Notes under the pieces: model-generated
Told to the model about the DNA's origin: nothing
The model's database searches: none
Seen by the model: the letters and a program-made list of their open reading frames with translations, nothing else
Position numbers and translations under genes: made by a program
Shown here: positions 25,557 through 34,039 of the stretch, in pieces
Numbering within the stretch: the stretch's first letter is position 1
How the letters are laid out: the number at the start of each line of letters is the position of its first letter
Assembly: GCF_020181035.1 (NCBI RefSeq)
Contig: NZ_JAIQYY010000027.1
Coordinates: forward strand, 1,864-43,621
DNA: 41,758 nt
Direction: 5' to 3'
DNA from: Streptomyces sp. CoH27
Lineage (GTDB): Bacteria; Actinomycetota; Actinomycetes; Streptomycetales; Streptomycetaceae

Positions 25557-26435
25557 TCAGGAGTGGAACGGCAGCCCGGCGTCGGCCACCAGTTCCAGGT
25601 CCTCGGTGTTCTCGGCGGGCAGCAGGCTGGGGGTGCCGTCGGTCACCGGGACGACGCCCAGTTCGAGCAGTTCGGCCATGGCGGCGGCGCCGGCCATGTC
25701 GCGGACCTGGAGCTGGTAGCGGGCCGTGGTGCGGTAGGTGCCGCCGCTGTCGTCTCCGGTGCGCTGCAGGAAGCCGGAGTCGGTGAGGAAGGCCAGGGCC
25801 TTCGCGACGATGCCGGTCGTGGAGGCGGCCGGGCGGCGGGCGTCCTTGGTGGCGCCGGTGGCGCTGCGTCTGGCCCAGATCCGCCAGGCGGCCTCCAGGC
25901 CGGGCGCGTCGGTCGCCGGGTCGGTGTTCTCGCCCTGCTCCTCGGCCCGCTCCTCCAGGCGCCGGCAGGCCTGCCGTACGAAGGCGTCGACGCCGTTGAC
26001 CGTGACGCGGCCGATGTAGGAGTCGTCGGCCAGGTCCTCCGGGCGCGGGAACGCCAGCGCGGCGGCGGCGAGATGGGCGAGCCCGTGCAGGAAGCGGTCG
26101 CCGGAGTCGGCGGCGGTGCGACGCGCGTAGTCGCCCATGCGGACGGCGAACACCGAGCCCTCGGCGGCGGTCACGGCCATCCCCGCGCGCGGGGAGACCT
26201 CCAGCACGACGAGGCCGAGCCCGGCGGCGACGGCGTCGGCGAGCCGCGCGAACGCCGGGTCGTCGCGGTACCGGCGCAGCAGCTCGGTGTACTCCTGGTC
26301 GCGTGCGGGCTGCAGCCTGGGCTGCAGCCCGAAGGCGACGAGCCGCGCCGCGTCGGCGGCGTCGGCGGGGGTGACGGCGGAGCCGGCCGGCGCGGCGGCG
26401 GGCTCGGGCTCACTCCAGTCGACGTGCTCGGTCAC
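25557..26435 (-). CDS. MukE/MksE/JetB-like winged-helix subunit
   Basis: A 292-residue soluble protein. The C-terminal half has a winged-helix look (GIVAKALAFLTDSGFLQRTG followed by YRTTARYQLQVRDMA), as in KITE-type MukE/DUF4194 subunits. The N-terminal half has a DDPAFARLADAVAAGLGLVV segment and an Ala-rich helical stretch. It starts at GTG behind AGGAG with an 8-bp spacing. It lies 58 bp upstream of the SMC-like gene and 31 bp downstream of the kleisin-like gene. Assignment rests mainly on gene order, size and fold impression; sequence identity to named families could not be tested. Confidence 0.7.
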   Translation of the reverse strand: MTEHVDWSEPEPAAAPAGSAVTPADAADAARLVAFGLQPRLQPARDQEYTELLRRYRDDPAFARLADAVAAGLGLVVLEVSPRAGMAVTAAEGSVFAVRMGDYARRTAADSGDRFLHGLAHLAAAALAFPRPEDLADDSYIGRVTVNGVDAFVRQACRRLEERAEEQGENTDPATDAPGLEAAWRIWARRSATGATKDARRPAASTTGIVAKALAFLTDSGFLQRTGDDSGGTYRTTARYQLQVRDMAGAAAMAELLELGVVPVTDGTPSLLPAENTEDLELVADAGLPFHS

Positions 26436-26466
26436 GGCTTCGGCTCCTTGTCGCGTTCTCGCTTGC

Positions 26467-27996
26467 TCACGCTGCTTCCGTCCGGTCCGCGGCCATCCCC
26501 GCCGCGTCCAGCAGCGCGGTCCCCACGATCAGGTCGGCCCCGCCGAACTCGGGATCGTCCAGCTCGGTGCCGTCGTCCACGGCGAACAGCAGCTTCTCCT
26601 CGCCCTGCCGGTAGGCGGTGCCGACGGCCGGGCTGGCCGCGTGGACCGCCAGCAGGGCCACCAGGTAGGCCAGATCGGGGTCCCCGGTCCGCCGGGCCTC
26701 GGCCAGCAGTCCGGACAGTCTGCGCGGCGCGTCGGCCGGCAGGTCCAGCAGCTCCATGGCGACGGCCAGTTGCTCCTCGCTGAACCGGCTGTCGTCCGGC
26801 GTGGCGATCAGGTCGGGCTCGGGCATCTCCGCGCCGAGGTGCTCCCGCTCGACGGGCGGCGTCAGCAGTATGTCGACGAGGTCCGCCACGCGCACGGAGG
26901 CCAGCGCACGCAGCCCCGTGCCCTGGGCGAAGAACGCGTCCGTGACCCGGATCGCCTGCTCCAGGGGCAGGGGCAGGACGGGGGCGACGAGATGGCCGTA
27001 CAGGTCCATTCCGGACGTCGCCGCCGACGTCGCGAAGGCCTGCCGGTCCTGCTCGGCGCGGAACAGCGGGCCCGCCTCCAGCAGGCGCGACTGCAGCTGG
27101 GTGTGCCGGCGGATGCAGTCCTTGACGATGTCGACGAGTTCGGCGGCCCGGCGCTTGTGCTCGGGCTCCTCCGTCTCGTCGCGGGCCTTGCGGATGTTGG
27201 TGAGGATCGCGTTCTCGTGGCGGTAGCGGTCGGCGACGTGGTCGAGGGCCTCGGCGATCATGTCGGGCACGGTGTTCAGCCAGTCGACCGCGCGGACGTT
27301 GCGCCGGGTGGCCTCCAGGGCGCGGCGCAGCGTCTCGGAGTACTGCACCGTGCGATAGCGGGCCTGTTCGGCGGCGAGCTGGGCGTCGGCGAGGCGGCCG
27401 CGGCTGATCAGCACCTCCAGCTTGACCTCGGCGGCGATCTGGGCGCTGGTGACGTCGGTGTCGAGGGCGCCGACCAGGACGTTGACCGCCTCGTCCGTGG
27501 TGCGCAGGTAGACCGTGCCGCCGGGGCCGGGGACCTCTTCGATCAGCTTGAAGTCGTAGTCTCGGCGGACATACGTGCCGTCGGGCCCGAAGGTGCCGTA
27601 CACCGCGCGGAAGCCGCGGTCGACGCTGCCGACGTTGATCAGGTTCTCCAGGACCCAGCGGGCCACGCGCTCGTGCTCGCCGGCCGGGCGGTGCGGGGCC
27701 TGGGCGGCGATGCGCGGGATCAACCGGGCCACGATCTGCTCGTGGTCGGCGCCGGTGTCGAAGTCCATGTTGAGCGTGACGAGGTCGATGGCGGCCAGGG
27801 CCACCTCGGCCATCCCGTACACCGAGTACTCACCGGCCAGGTTGGCCTTGCGCGCGTCGAGGTCGTGCAACGGCGCGGTGCAGGCGAGCGCGCGCAGCCG
27901 ACGCGCCAGCCCCTCGTCGGCGGCCGGGCCCGGAGCCGGGCGCGGCCCCGCGCTGAGCTGGGGCGGAACGCTGTCCGTCGATGCAGGCGAAGTCAC
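26467..27996 (-). CDS. kleisin-like (MukF/MksF/JetA-type) subunit
   Basis: A 509-residue, mostly helical protein from the GTG at 27996. It begins with a helical domain (EYSVYGMAEVALAAIDLVTL) and a segment RRDYDFKLIEEV. A long helical middle (about 215-330) includes QYSETLRRALEATRRNVRAVDW, and an acidic C terminus follows. This arrangement and its place first in the operon fit MukF/JetA kleisins, which bridge two SMC heads. The frame stays open to 28059, but GTG 27996 lies seven bases after a TAGTCT -10 box, suggesting a leaderless mRNA. It is 69 bp downstream of the GntR gene on the same strand. Confidence 0.7.
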   Translation of the reverse strand: MTSPASTDSVPPQLSAGPRPAPGPAADEGLARRLRALACTAPLHDLDARKANLAGEYSVYGMAEVALAAIDLVTLNMDFDTGADHEQIVARLIPRIAAQAPHRPAGEHERVARWVLENLINVGSVDRGFRAVYGTFGPDGTYVRRDYDFKLIEEVPGPGGTVYLRTTDEAVNVLVGALDTDVTSAQIAAEVKLEVLISRGRLADAQLAAEQARYRTVQYSETLRRALEATRRNVRAVDWLNTVPDMIAEALDHVADRYRHENAILTNIRKARDETEEPEHKRRAAELVDIVKDCIRRHTQLQSRLLEAGPLFRAEQDRQAFATSAATSGMDLYGHLVAPVLPLPLEQAIRVTDAFFAQGTGLRALASVRVADLVDILLTPPVEREHLGAEMPEPDLIATPDDSRFSEEQLAVAMELLDLPADAPRRLSGLLAEARRTGDPDLAYLVALLAVHAASPAVGTAYRQGEEKLLFAVDDGTELDDPEFGGADLIVGTALLDAAGMAADRTEAA

Positions 27997-28033
27997 GGTG
28001 CACAGACTAGGTCCTCGGTCTGACATCGACCCA
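27997..28033 (-). promoter_or_regulatory. possible leaderless promoter of the SMC-complex operon
   Basis: On the minus strand TAGTCT (28009 to 28004) lies seven bases before the GTG at 27996, so transcription would begin at or beside the start codon. The -35 is weak (TGGGTC at 18 bp). No good ribosome binding site precedes this GTG, which also favours a leaderless start. Inference only. Confidence 0.4.
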
Positions 28034-28065
28034 AACGCCACAGAAGCGACGGGCGTCACAGACGC

Positions 28066-28773
28066 TCAAGAGAGCCCGGGGCTCTCCTCGCCGACCCGTC
28101 GCCGGTAGACCTCCACCACCCGCTCCAGCGAGTCGGCGAGGTAGGTCGCCAGCAGCTCTTCCGCCGCGTGCCGGTCCCCGGCCCGGAGCACGTCGAGGAT
28201 CTGGCGATTGCGGGTGAGGTACGGCTCGTGCAGCCGGCGCGGGTCGTCCACGACGTGGAAGGCGAGCCGGAGTTCGGCGAAGACGCTGCGCATCAGCTCG
28301 TCGGTGCGTTCGCTGCCGGCGAGGGCGACGAGCTCGCGGTGGAAGTGGATGTTGGCGGTGCCCAGCGCCTTCCAGTCGCTCGCGGCCGCCGCCGTCTCGC
28401 CCTCGGCGACCGCCGCGGCGAGCGCGTCCAGCGGGTACGGCGGGTCGCCGAGCCCGCGGACGACGGCGCACTCGACCAGCGTGCGCGCGCGGTAGATGTC
28501 CTCGACGTCCTCGACGGTCAGGACCCGGACGAACACGCCCCGGTTGAGCTCGTGGACCAGCAGGCGTTCGTGCGTGAGCAGCCGGAAGGCCTCGCGCAGG
28601 GTGTTGCGGGAGACCCCGAGCGCCCCGCCGATGCCGTCCTCCGACAGCCGGGTGCCGGGCGGGAAGTATCCGTCGGCGATACGGCTGCGGAGGATGTCCG
28701 ACACCCGCTCCGCCGTGCTCGTACGCCCGAGGAGCGCCCGGTCGCCGGCCAGTCCCGTCAGCTGCTCTGCCAT
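28066..28773 (-). CDS. GntR-family regulator, FCD (FadR) subfamily
   Basis: A 235-residue DNA-binding regulator. The winged helix-turn-helix spans about 18-85 (VSDILRSRIADGYFPPGTRL, GVSRNTLREAFRLL). The helical effector domain of the FCD type spans about 95-220, with FHRELVALAGS and HPHR-like metal/ligand positions (NIHFHRE; FHVVDDPRRLHEPYL). FCD regulators usually bind organic acids. The likely operator is the inverted repeat at 28824-28840, about 50 bp upstream. It precedes the kleisin-MukE-SMC operon on the same strand and might regulate it, though a role in distant metabolism is equally possible. Confidence 0.88.
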   Translation of the reverse strand: MAEQLTGLAGDRALLGRTSTAERVSDILRSRIADGYFPPGTRLSEDGIGGALGVSRNTLREAFRLLTHERLLVHELNRGVFVRVLTVEDVEDIYRARTLVECAVVRGLGDPPYPLDALAAAVAEGETAAAASDWKALGTANIHFHRELVALAGSERTDELMRSVFAELRLAFHVVDDPRRLHEPYLTRNRQILDVLRAGDRHAAEELLATYLADSLERVVEVYRRRVGEESPGLS

Positions 28774-28823
28774 ACCGGGAATTCAATCGCAGACAGCCTG
28801 AACGAGACAACATGAGTATCGTC

Positions 28824-28840
28824 GGATCGTGGAACGATCC
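28824..28840. promoter_or_regulatory. GntR/FCD-type operator
   Basis: GGATCGTGGAACGATCC has perfect 7-bp arms around three bases and contains the GT-N3-AC core typical of FadR-subfamily operators. It lies 51 bp upstream of the GntR start, suggesting autoregulation. The symmetry is direct; the function is inferred. Confidence 0.6.
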
Positions 28841-28861
28841 ACTGTCCGAGCCTCTCACCCG

Positions 28862-29806
28862 TCACCCGACGCCGTTCGCCATCACCCCCGCGTCCTCACG
28901 GTGGGGCGCGCTGCCGGGCACCGTGGTGCGGTGCGCGCCGGTGACGATACGGCGCCGCTGTGCCCCGTCGGCCGTGCCGTGGCTCTCCGGCAGCGCGGAG
29001 AGGGCCGCGGACACCGCCGCCGACGCGCTGAGGTCCAGCCGGGCGCTGGTCCCGCGGGCCTGGTGGCGCATCTCGTCGGCGGCGAGACGCAGCAGCTGGG
29101 GCAGCAGGTCCTGGCACCGCCGGACCACCCAGCCGGTGCCCGCGGTGGCGAGCCACAGCAGGCTCGCCGTGCGGGTCGGGGCGGGGAACTCCGGCTCGGG
29201 CGAGGGGGGTTCGCCGGTCGCCCGGCCCGCCTCGGCGAGCAGCGCGTGGAAGCGGACGGCGAGCTGCCGGTGCCCGCGCTCGCCCGGATGCAGCCGGTCC
29301 GCGCTCCACAGGGCCCGGTCGGTGATCCAGGTCCCGCCCGCCGTGTGCAGGTGGACGGCGCCGTACCGCTCGGACAGCGCGTGGACGACGGTGTTGACCG
29401 CCTGTTGCCGGCGGGCCAGCGGGCGGGCCAGGGCGCCCGGGAGACCCAGCATCGCGCCGGGGTCGGGCAGGCAGGCGGTGAGCAGGGTGGCGCCCTGCCG
29501 GGTGAGGGCGGCGTAGACCTCGTCGAGGTGGGCAGCGACCGCGCGGATGTCGAAGGTGTGCCGCAGGGTGTCGTTGACGCCGATGACCACGGAGGCCACG
29601 TCCGGGCGGAGTTCGAGGGCGGCCGGGGTCTGCCGCTCCCGCACGTCCCGGGTCTGTGCCCCGCTGACGGCGAGGTTGGTGAACTCCACCTCCCCGGCCA
29701 GCGACGGCGCCAGCAGCGCGGCCCAGCCCCGCCACCCGTCGCCGACGCGGTCGCCCACGCCCTCGGTCAGCGAGTCACCGAGGGCGACGAAACGGACGGG
29801 TCTCAT
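28862..29806 (-). CDS. SGNH/GDSL-family hydrolase
   Basis: A 314-residue hydrolase with the SGNH signature: block I GDSLTEG with Ser12, block II Gly within NLAVSGAQ, block III GVND (76-79), and the catalytic dyad DRLHPG with Asp170 and His173. Such enzymes are esterases, lipases or carbohydrate deacylases. There is no signal peptide, so action is probably cytosolic or at the inner membrane face. A C-terminal extension after about residue 200 is Ala/Arg-rich. Its ATG overlaps the preceding glycosyltransferase stop by four bases (29803-29806), and it is the last gene of a three-gene operon. Confidence 0.92.
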   Translation of the reverse strand: MRPVRFVALGDSLTEGVGDRVGDGWRGWAALLAPSLAGEVEFTNLAVSGAQTRDVRERQTPAALELRPDVASVVIGVNDTLRHTFDIRAVAAHLDEVYAALTRQGATLLTACLPDPGAMLGLPGALARPLARRQQAVNTVVHALSERYGAVHLHTAGGTWITDRALWSADRLHPGERGHRQLAVRFHALLAEAGRATGEPPSPEPEFPAPTRTASLLWLATAGTGWVVRRCQDLLPQLLRLAADEMRHQARGTSARLDLSASAAVSAALSALPESHGTADGAQRRRIVTGAHRTTVPGSAPHREDAGVMANGVG

Positions 29807-30990
29807 GCCACGCCCTCCGGCACGGTGCGGCCGGTGACACGCAGGGGCTTGACGGGATTGAGCACCTCGGCGTCGTGGGCCGCCAGGAACGCCTCCACCG
29901 CCGTACCCCAGCCGAAGCACTCCGCACGCGCGCGTGCCGCCTCGCGGCGCTCGCACTCGCCCCGCTCCAGGAGCATGTCGACGGCGTCGGCGAAGGCCTC
30001 GCCCCGGTCGGCGGCGGTGGCGCCCGCGGACCCGATCACCTCGGGCAGCGCGGAGGACGCGCTCGCCACGACGGGCGTGCCGCACGCCATGGCCTCCAGA
30101 GCGGCCAGCCCGAAGGTCTCGGCGGGCCCGGGGGCGAGGGCGACGTCGGCGGACGCCTGGAGCGCCCCGAGCACGGCCCGGTCGGAGACATGCCCCAGGA
30201 AGGTCACCGGCAGCCCCCGCTCCCGCGCGCGCTGCTCCAGCCGGGCCCTGAGCGGTCCGTCCCCGGCGACCACGAGCACCGCCCGCCGCCCGCGTCGTAT
30301 CAGCGCGTCGAGGGCGTCCAGAGCGGTGCCGGGGCGCTTCTCGACGGACAGCCGGGAACACATCACGAGCAGTGCCTCGTCCCCGCGCGCGTGCAGGGTG
30401 CGCAGGCCCGGGTCGCGCAGTGCGGGGTGGCGTTCCATCAGGTCAACACCCAGGGGGGCGCGTACGACGTTGCGCGCGCCGATGCGCACGAACTCGCGCT
30501 CAGCGAACTCCGTGGTGCACACCACCCGCGAGTAGACGTGCGCGGTACGGGTGTTGAGGGCGTCGGCGGCCTTGCGGGAGAGGTTCTCGGACAGGCCCCA
30601 GGTGCGCAGCACGCCGTCGGCGGTCTCGTGGGAGACCATCACGGCGGGCACGCGCGCGCGGCGGGCCCAGCGGCCGGTCCAGCGCAGGGTCGTGCGGTCG
30701 GAGACCTCCACCCGGTCCGGGGCCAGCTCCTCCAGGAGGGCGGCCACGCGCCGCTTGTCGGTGAGGAGGCGGTAGCCGCCGGTGCCGGGCAGCAGCGGGC
30801 CGGGCAGGGTGATGACCCGGCCCTGCTCGGTGTCCTCGTCGGTGTGCCGTTCGCCGGGCACGATCAGCACCGGGTCGTGCCCGGCCGCCTGGAAGCCCTT
30901 GCCCAGTTCACGCAGGGCGGTGCGCAGGCCGCCGGAGGCGGGGGCGACGAAGTTGGCGAGGCGGACGATGCGCAGGGACGGGCCGGTCAT
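29803..30990 (-). CDS. GT4-family glycosyltransferase
   Basis: A 395-residue GT-B glycosyltransferase. The N-terminal acceptor domain has the Gly-rich FVAPASGGLRTALRELG. The C-terminal donor domain shows SRLSVEKRPG, VVAGDGPL and the EX7E motif in PAETFGLAALEAMACGTPVV. GT4 enzymes use nucleotide sugars such as GDP-mannose or UDP-glucose. Donor and acceptor are not decidable here. It is translationally coupled on both sides by ATGA overlaps (30987-30990 and 29803-29806). Confidence 0.92.
   Translation of the reverse strand: MTGPSLRIVRLANFVAPASGGLRTALRELGKGFQAAGHDPVLIVPGERHTDEDTEQGRVITLPGPLLPGTGGYRLLTDKRRVAALLEELAPDRVEVSDRTTLRWTGRWARRARVPAVMVSHETADGVLRTWGLSENLSRKAADALNTRTAHVYSRVVCTTEFAEREFVRIGARNVVRAPLGVDLMERHPALRDPGLRTLHARGDEALLVMCSRLSVEKRPGTALDALDALIRRGRRAVLVVAGDGPLRARLEQRARERGLPVTFLGHVSDRAVLGALQASADVALAPGPAETFGLAALEAMACGTPVVASASSALPEVIGSAGATAADRGEAFADAVDMLLERGECERREAARARAECFGWGTAVEAFLAAHDAEVLNPVKPLRVTGRTVPEGVA
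29924..29937. repeat. CACGCGCGCGTG palindrome
   Basis: Exact 12-mer at 29925-29936, 14-bp symmetric, inside the glycosyltransferase gene (Ala-Arg-Ala-Arg-Ala on the minus strand). Confidence 0.75.
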
Positions 30991-32114
30991 GCCGCCACCA
31001 CCGTCCTGCGGGCCGCGAGGACGTCGTCGTAGTGACCGATGAGCTGGTCACCGACGGCGGCCCAGGTGCGGCCCTCGACCATCGTGCGGGCGGCGAGGCC
31101 GTACGCGGCCCGCCGGTCGGGGTCGGCGGCCAGGGTGCGCACGGCCTCGGTCACGGCGGCGGCGTCGCACGGCGGGACGAGCAGTCCGGTGCGCTCGTGG
31201 GCGACCAGGTCGAGCGGTCCGCCGGCGGCGGGCGCGACGACCGGGACTCCGCTGGCCATGGCCTCCTGGACGGTCTGGCAGAACGTCTCGAAGGGGCCGG
31301 TGTGCGCGAAGAGGTCCAGCGAGGCGAAGATCCGGGCGAGGTCGTGGCCGGTGCGGCGGCCGAGGAAGACGGCGCCGGGCAGGGCCTCGGTGAGGTGGGC
31401 GTGGCTCGGCCCGTCGCCGACGACCACGACCTTGACGCCCTGAAGTCCGCAGACGCCGGCGAGCAGTTCGACGTGCTTCTCGGGGGCGAGCCGGCCGACG
31501 TAGCCGACGATCAGCTCGCCGTTCGGGGCGAGTTCGCGGCGCAGTGCCTCGTCGCGATGCTCTGGCTTGAAACGTACGGTGTCCACGCCGCGTGGCCAGA
31601 GCCGGACCCGGGGCACGCCGTGTGCCTCCAGGTCGGTGAGGGCGGCGCTGGAGGGGGCCAGGGTGCGGTCGGCGGCGGCGTGCACGGAGCGGATCCGCCG
31701 CCAGGCGGCCGCCTCTCCGGCGCCCATGTACGTACGCGCGTACCCGGCGAGATCGGTCTGGTAGACGGCCAGGGCGGGGATGCCGAGCCGGGCGGCGGCG
31801 GCCATGCCACGGACGCCGAGGATGAAGGGGCTGGCGAGATGGACCAGGTCAGCGCGGTGGTCGAGCAGTGCCGCGGCGAGGCGTCGGCTGGGGAGGGCGA
31901 CGCGGACCTGGGGGTAGCCGGGGAGGGGGAGGGAGGGGACACGGACGACCGGGCACGGGGCGTCCGTGTCCGGCGCGCTGCCGGGAGCTGGGGCCGGCGC
32001 GACGACGAGCGGGGAGTGACCGCGATCTACGAGGTGCCGGGCGGTCTGGAGCGCGCAGTGGGCCACGCCGTTCACATCGGGGGGAAAGGATTCGGTCACG
32101 ATGACGACACGCAT
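30987..32114 (-). CDS. GT4-family glycosyltransferase (MgtA/PimB-like)
   Basis: A 375-residue GT-B glycosyltransferase beginning MRVVIVTESFPPDVNGV, a start typical of GDP-mannose-dependent alpha-mannosyltransferases. The donor domain has YVGRLAPEKHVELLAG, VVVGDGPS and an EX7E motif in GPFETFCQTVQEAMASG. It is the first gene of the operon with a second GT4 and an SGNH hydrolase, suggesting stepwise assembly of a glycolipid or surface glycan. Family is firm; substrate is inferred. Confidence 0.92.
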   Translation of the reverse strand: MRVVIVTESFPPDVNGVAHCALQTARHLVDRGHSPLVVAPAPAPGSAPDTDAPCPVVRVPSLPLPGYPQVRVALPSRRLAAALLDHRADLVHLASPFILGVRGMAAAARLGIPALAVYQTDLAGYARTYMGAGEAAAWRRIRSVHAAADRTLAPSSAALTDLEAHGVPRVRLWPRGVDTVRFKPEHRDEALRRELAPNGELIVGYVGRLAPEKHVELLAGVCGLQGVKVVVVGDGPSHAHLTEALPGAVFLGRRTGHDLARIFASLDLFAHTGPFETFCQTVQEAMASGVPVVAPAAGGPLDLVAHERTGLLVPPCDAAAVTEAVRTLAADPDRRAAYGLAARTMVEGRTWAAVGDQLIGHYDDVLAARRTVVAA

Positions 32115-32203
32115 ATGGGTGTTGTCGCCGCGCTGGACGTGGCCGCGTCAACGTCGATCTTTCCGCCCGGGGAACGTCCCATGAGCGTTGGGCTGCACAC
32201 CCG

Positions 32204-32240
32204 AGCGGGTCAGACGGCCGTCATGGCCGCCTGACCCGCT
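32204..32240 (-). terminator. strong stem-loop downstream of HEAT-repeat gene
   Basis: Arms AGCGGGTCAGACGGCC and GGCCGCCTGACCCGCT form a 16-position stem with one A-C mismatch and a GTCAT loop. It is 81-117 bp beyond the stop of the leftward HEAT-repeat gene and just upstream of the glycosyltransferase operon, so it probably insulates the two. Confidence 0.7.
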
Positions 32241-32284
32241 GGTCATCCGTTGTTCACCCGGCGGGCGGTGGTCCGCCCGTTCCG

Positions 32285-32319
32285 TACGCGCGCGTGGGGT
32301 GGGTTACGCGCGCGTGGGG
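32285..32319. repeat. 15-bp tandem direct repeat with CG-repeat core
   Basis: TACGCGCGCGTGGGG occurs twice (32285-32299 and 32305-32319) with a 20-bp period, immediately after the HEAT-repeat gene stop. Each copy contains ACGCGCGCGT, the core of the recurring palindrome. Confidence 0.85.
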
Positions 32320-32320
32320 A

Positions 32321-33739
32321 TCAATCACCGGCGGCGTCGGGGCCGAAGCGGCTGCGTACCGCCGTCTGCACCTCCGCCTCCTCGGCCGGATCGGCGGCCA
32401 GGCGGCGCAGGCGCTCCACGACGCGGGCGTCACCGGTCTCTGCGTGCCGGGCGGCGATCTCGCGGGTGGTCTCCTCGCAGTCCCACAGGCACTCGACGGC
32501 GAAGCCGGTGGCGAAGGAGGGGTCGGTGGCGGCCAGGGCGTGGGCGGCGCGGCCCCGGAGGTGGGAGGAGGCCGTCTCGCGGTAGATGTGCCGCAGCACG
32601 GGGGCCGCGCAGGCGATGCCGAGGCGGCCGGCGCCGTCGACGAGGGTCCACAGGGTGGGTGCGTCGGGGCCTTCGCCGCGTACGACCTCGCGCAGGGCGC
32701 CGAGGACCAGATCCTTGTCGCGCGCGCCGCCCCGGCAGGCGAGCATGCGCCCGGCGGCGGCGCCGAGGGGGTCGGGGCGCTGGGCCCAGCGACGGGCGCG
32801 GTCGACGGCGGCGACGCTGCGCATCCGTTCGAAGGCGTCCACGGCGGCCTCCACGACGACCGTCGTGCCGTCGGCGACCGCGGCCTCGATCAGGCCGAGG
32901 GCCTCGGGGTCGTTGCTGTCGGCGAGGTAGCGCAGTGCGGTGCAGCGGGCCGCGTCGGTGCCGGTGCGGGCGGCCTGGACGATCTCCGGCCGGTCCTCGG
33001 GGCCGGCCACGGCGACCAGACAGCGGGCGGCCGGCACATGGAGGGCGGCGCCGCGGTCCATGCCCGCTTGTGCCCACTCGAAGACGGCACGCACGCTCCA
33101 GCCGGGCCGGGGACCGGTGGGCCGCATCTGCCGCTGCCAGCGGTCGAAGCAGCCGGTCTCCTGCGCGGCACGCACACGCGTGGCGATCGATTCGCGCGGA
33201 TCCTCCGCCCACAGCCGCCACGGGCGCGGCTCGAAGGCGTCCCGGACGGCGGCGGCCAGCTCGGCCTCGCCCTCGGCATCGGTGCCGAAGCGGGCCAGCA
33301 CGGGCGCGGCGAGGGCGCGCAGGCCCGCGTCGTCGTCCCTGAGGGCCAGTTCGTCCAGGGCCCAGGCCCAGTTGCTGCCGTGGGCGGCGTACCGGCGCAG
33401 CAGGGCGAGCGCGTCCAGCCTGCCGTAGGAGGCGAGGTGCCCGAGCACGGCGAGGGTGAGGCCGGTGCGGGACTCGTCGGCGTCGAGAACGTCCTCGGGG
33501 CCGAAGAGGTGGGCCTCGATGGCGTCCAGTTCGCCGTTCAGGTCGAGGTAGAGGCGGGCGTAGTAGAGCGAGCGGTTCTCCACCTGCCAGTCCTGGCGGG
33601 GGTCACGGAGCACACATTGGTTCAGTGCCGCGAGCGCTTCCGCGCGGGGCGCGGTGAGCGCGTGCAGCGTGCCGTCGCCGCGGCCCCGCTGCAGCAGGCC
33701 GAGCAGCGTACCGCTCGGCGCTATGAACGGATCGAACAT
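32321..33739 (-). CDS. HEAT-repeat protein
   Basis: A 472-residue protein built of alpha-helical HEAT-like repeats, seen as recurring blocks such as RCTALRYLADSNDPEALGLI, VVVEAAVDAFERM, LRGRAAHALAATDPS. Repeats cover roughly residues 140-460. There is no membrane segment or catalytic motif. ATG 33739 is preferred to GTG 33754 because GTGAGG lies at a usable distance before it. It likely acts as a binding scaffold or, if lyase-type, on phycobilin-like ligands, which is improbable here. Its stop is followed at once by the 15-bp tandem repeat. Confidence 0.8.
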   Translation of the reverse strand: MFDPFIAPSGTLLGLLQRGRGDGTLHALTAPRAEALAALNQCVLRDPRQDWQVENRSLYYARLYLDLNGELDAIEAHLFGPEDVLDADESRTGLTLAVLGHLASYGRLDALALLRRYAAHGSNWAWALDELALRDDDAGLRALAAPVLARFGTDAEGEAELAAAVRDAFEPRPWRLWAEDPRESIATRVRAAQETGCFDRWQRQMRPTGPRPGWSVRAVFEWAQAGMDRGAALHVPAARCLVAVAGPEDRPEIVQAARTGTDAARCTALRYLADSNDPEALGLIEAAVADGTTVVVEAAVDAFERMRSVAAVDRARRWAQRPDPLGAAAGRMLACRGGARDKDLVLGALREVVRGEGPDAPTLWTLVDGAGRLGIACAAPVLRHIYRETASSHLRGRAAHALAATDPSFATGFAVECLWDCEETTREIAARHAETGDARVVERLRRLAADPAEEAEVQTAVRSRFGPDAAGD

Positions 33740-34039
33740 GGGAAACAGCCTCACATCAAGCGTCGACGCAACCGGGGAACACGCATTACCTGGCCGCGTG
33801 ACACAACGTCGGAGCGCCCGCCGTCTCTTGCTTGTTGTAGACCATTTCTCTCTGCCTCTCGTCGGTGGCCCATGCGGACCGCATCACGGCCCGCGCGGTG
33901 CGGCAACAGCTGCCCAGCCATCGCGTCCGTGAATCACGTCGTCATGATGACCCGCGGTGTGAGCTGCCGCGACCGTATTTCCGGCGGCCCTTTACCGCCT
34001 CCCCCGTTTTCCTTGTCGTGCCTGGTCAGGACATGTGCA
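33740..34039. other. intergenic region between ankyrin and HEAT-repeat genes
   Basis: A 300-bp gene-free stretch between two leftward genes. It is less GC-rich than its surroundings (for example near 33830-33855) and probably holds the HEAT-gene promoter. A weak hairpin with GGCGG/CCGCC arms near 33981-33998 could end the ankyrin transcript. Nothing else is supported. Confidence 0.4.

Noticed and set aside
28066..28773. GntR gene as a structural part of the SMC-like system
   Set aside because: It is a standard FCD regulator. Adjacency alone supports only possible regulation.
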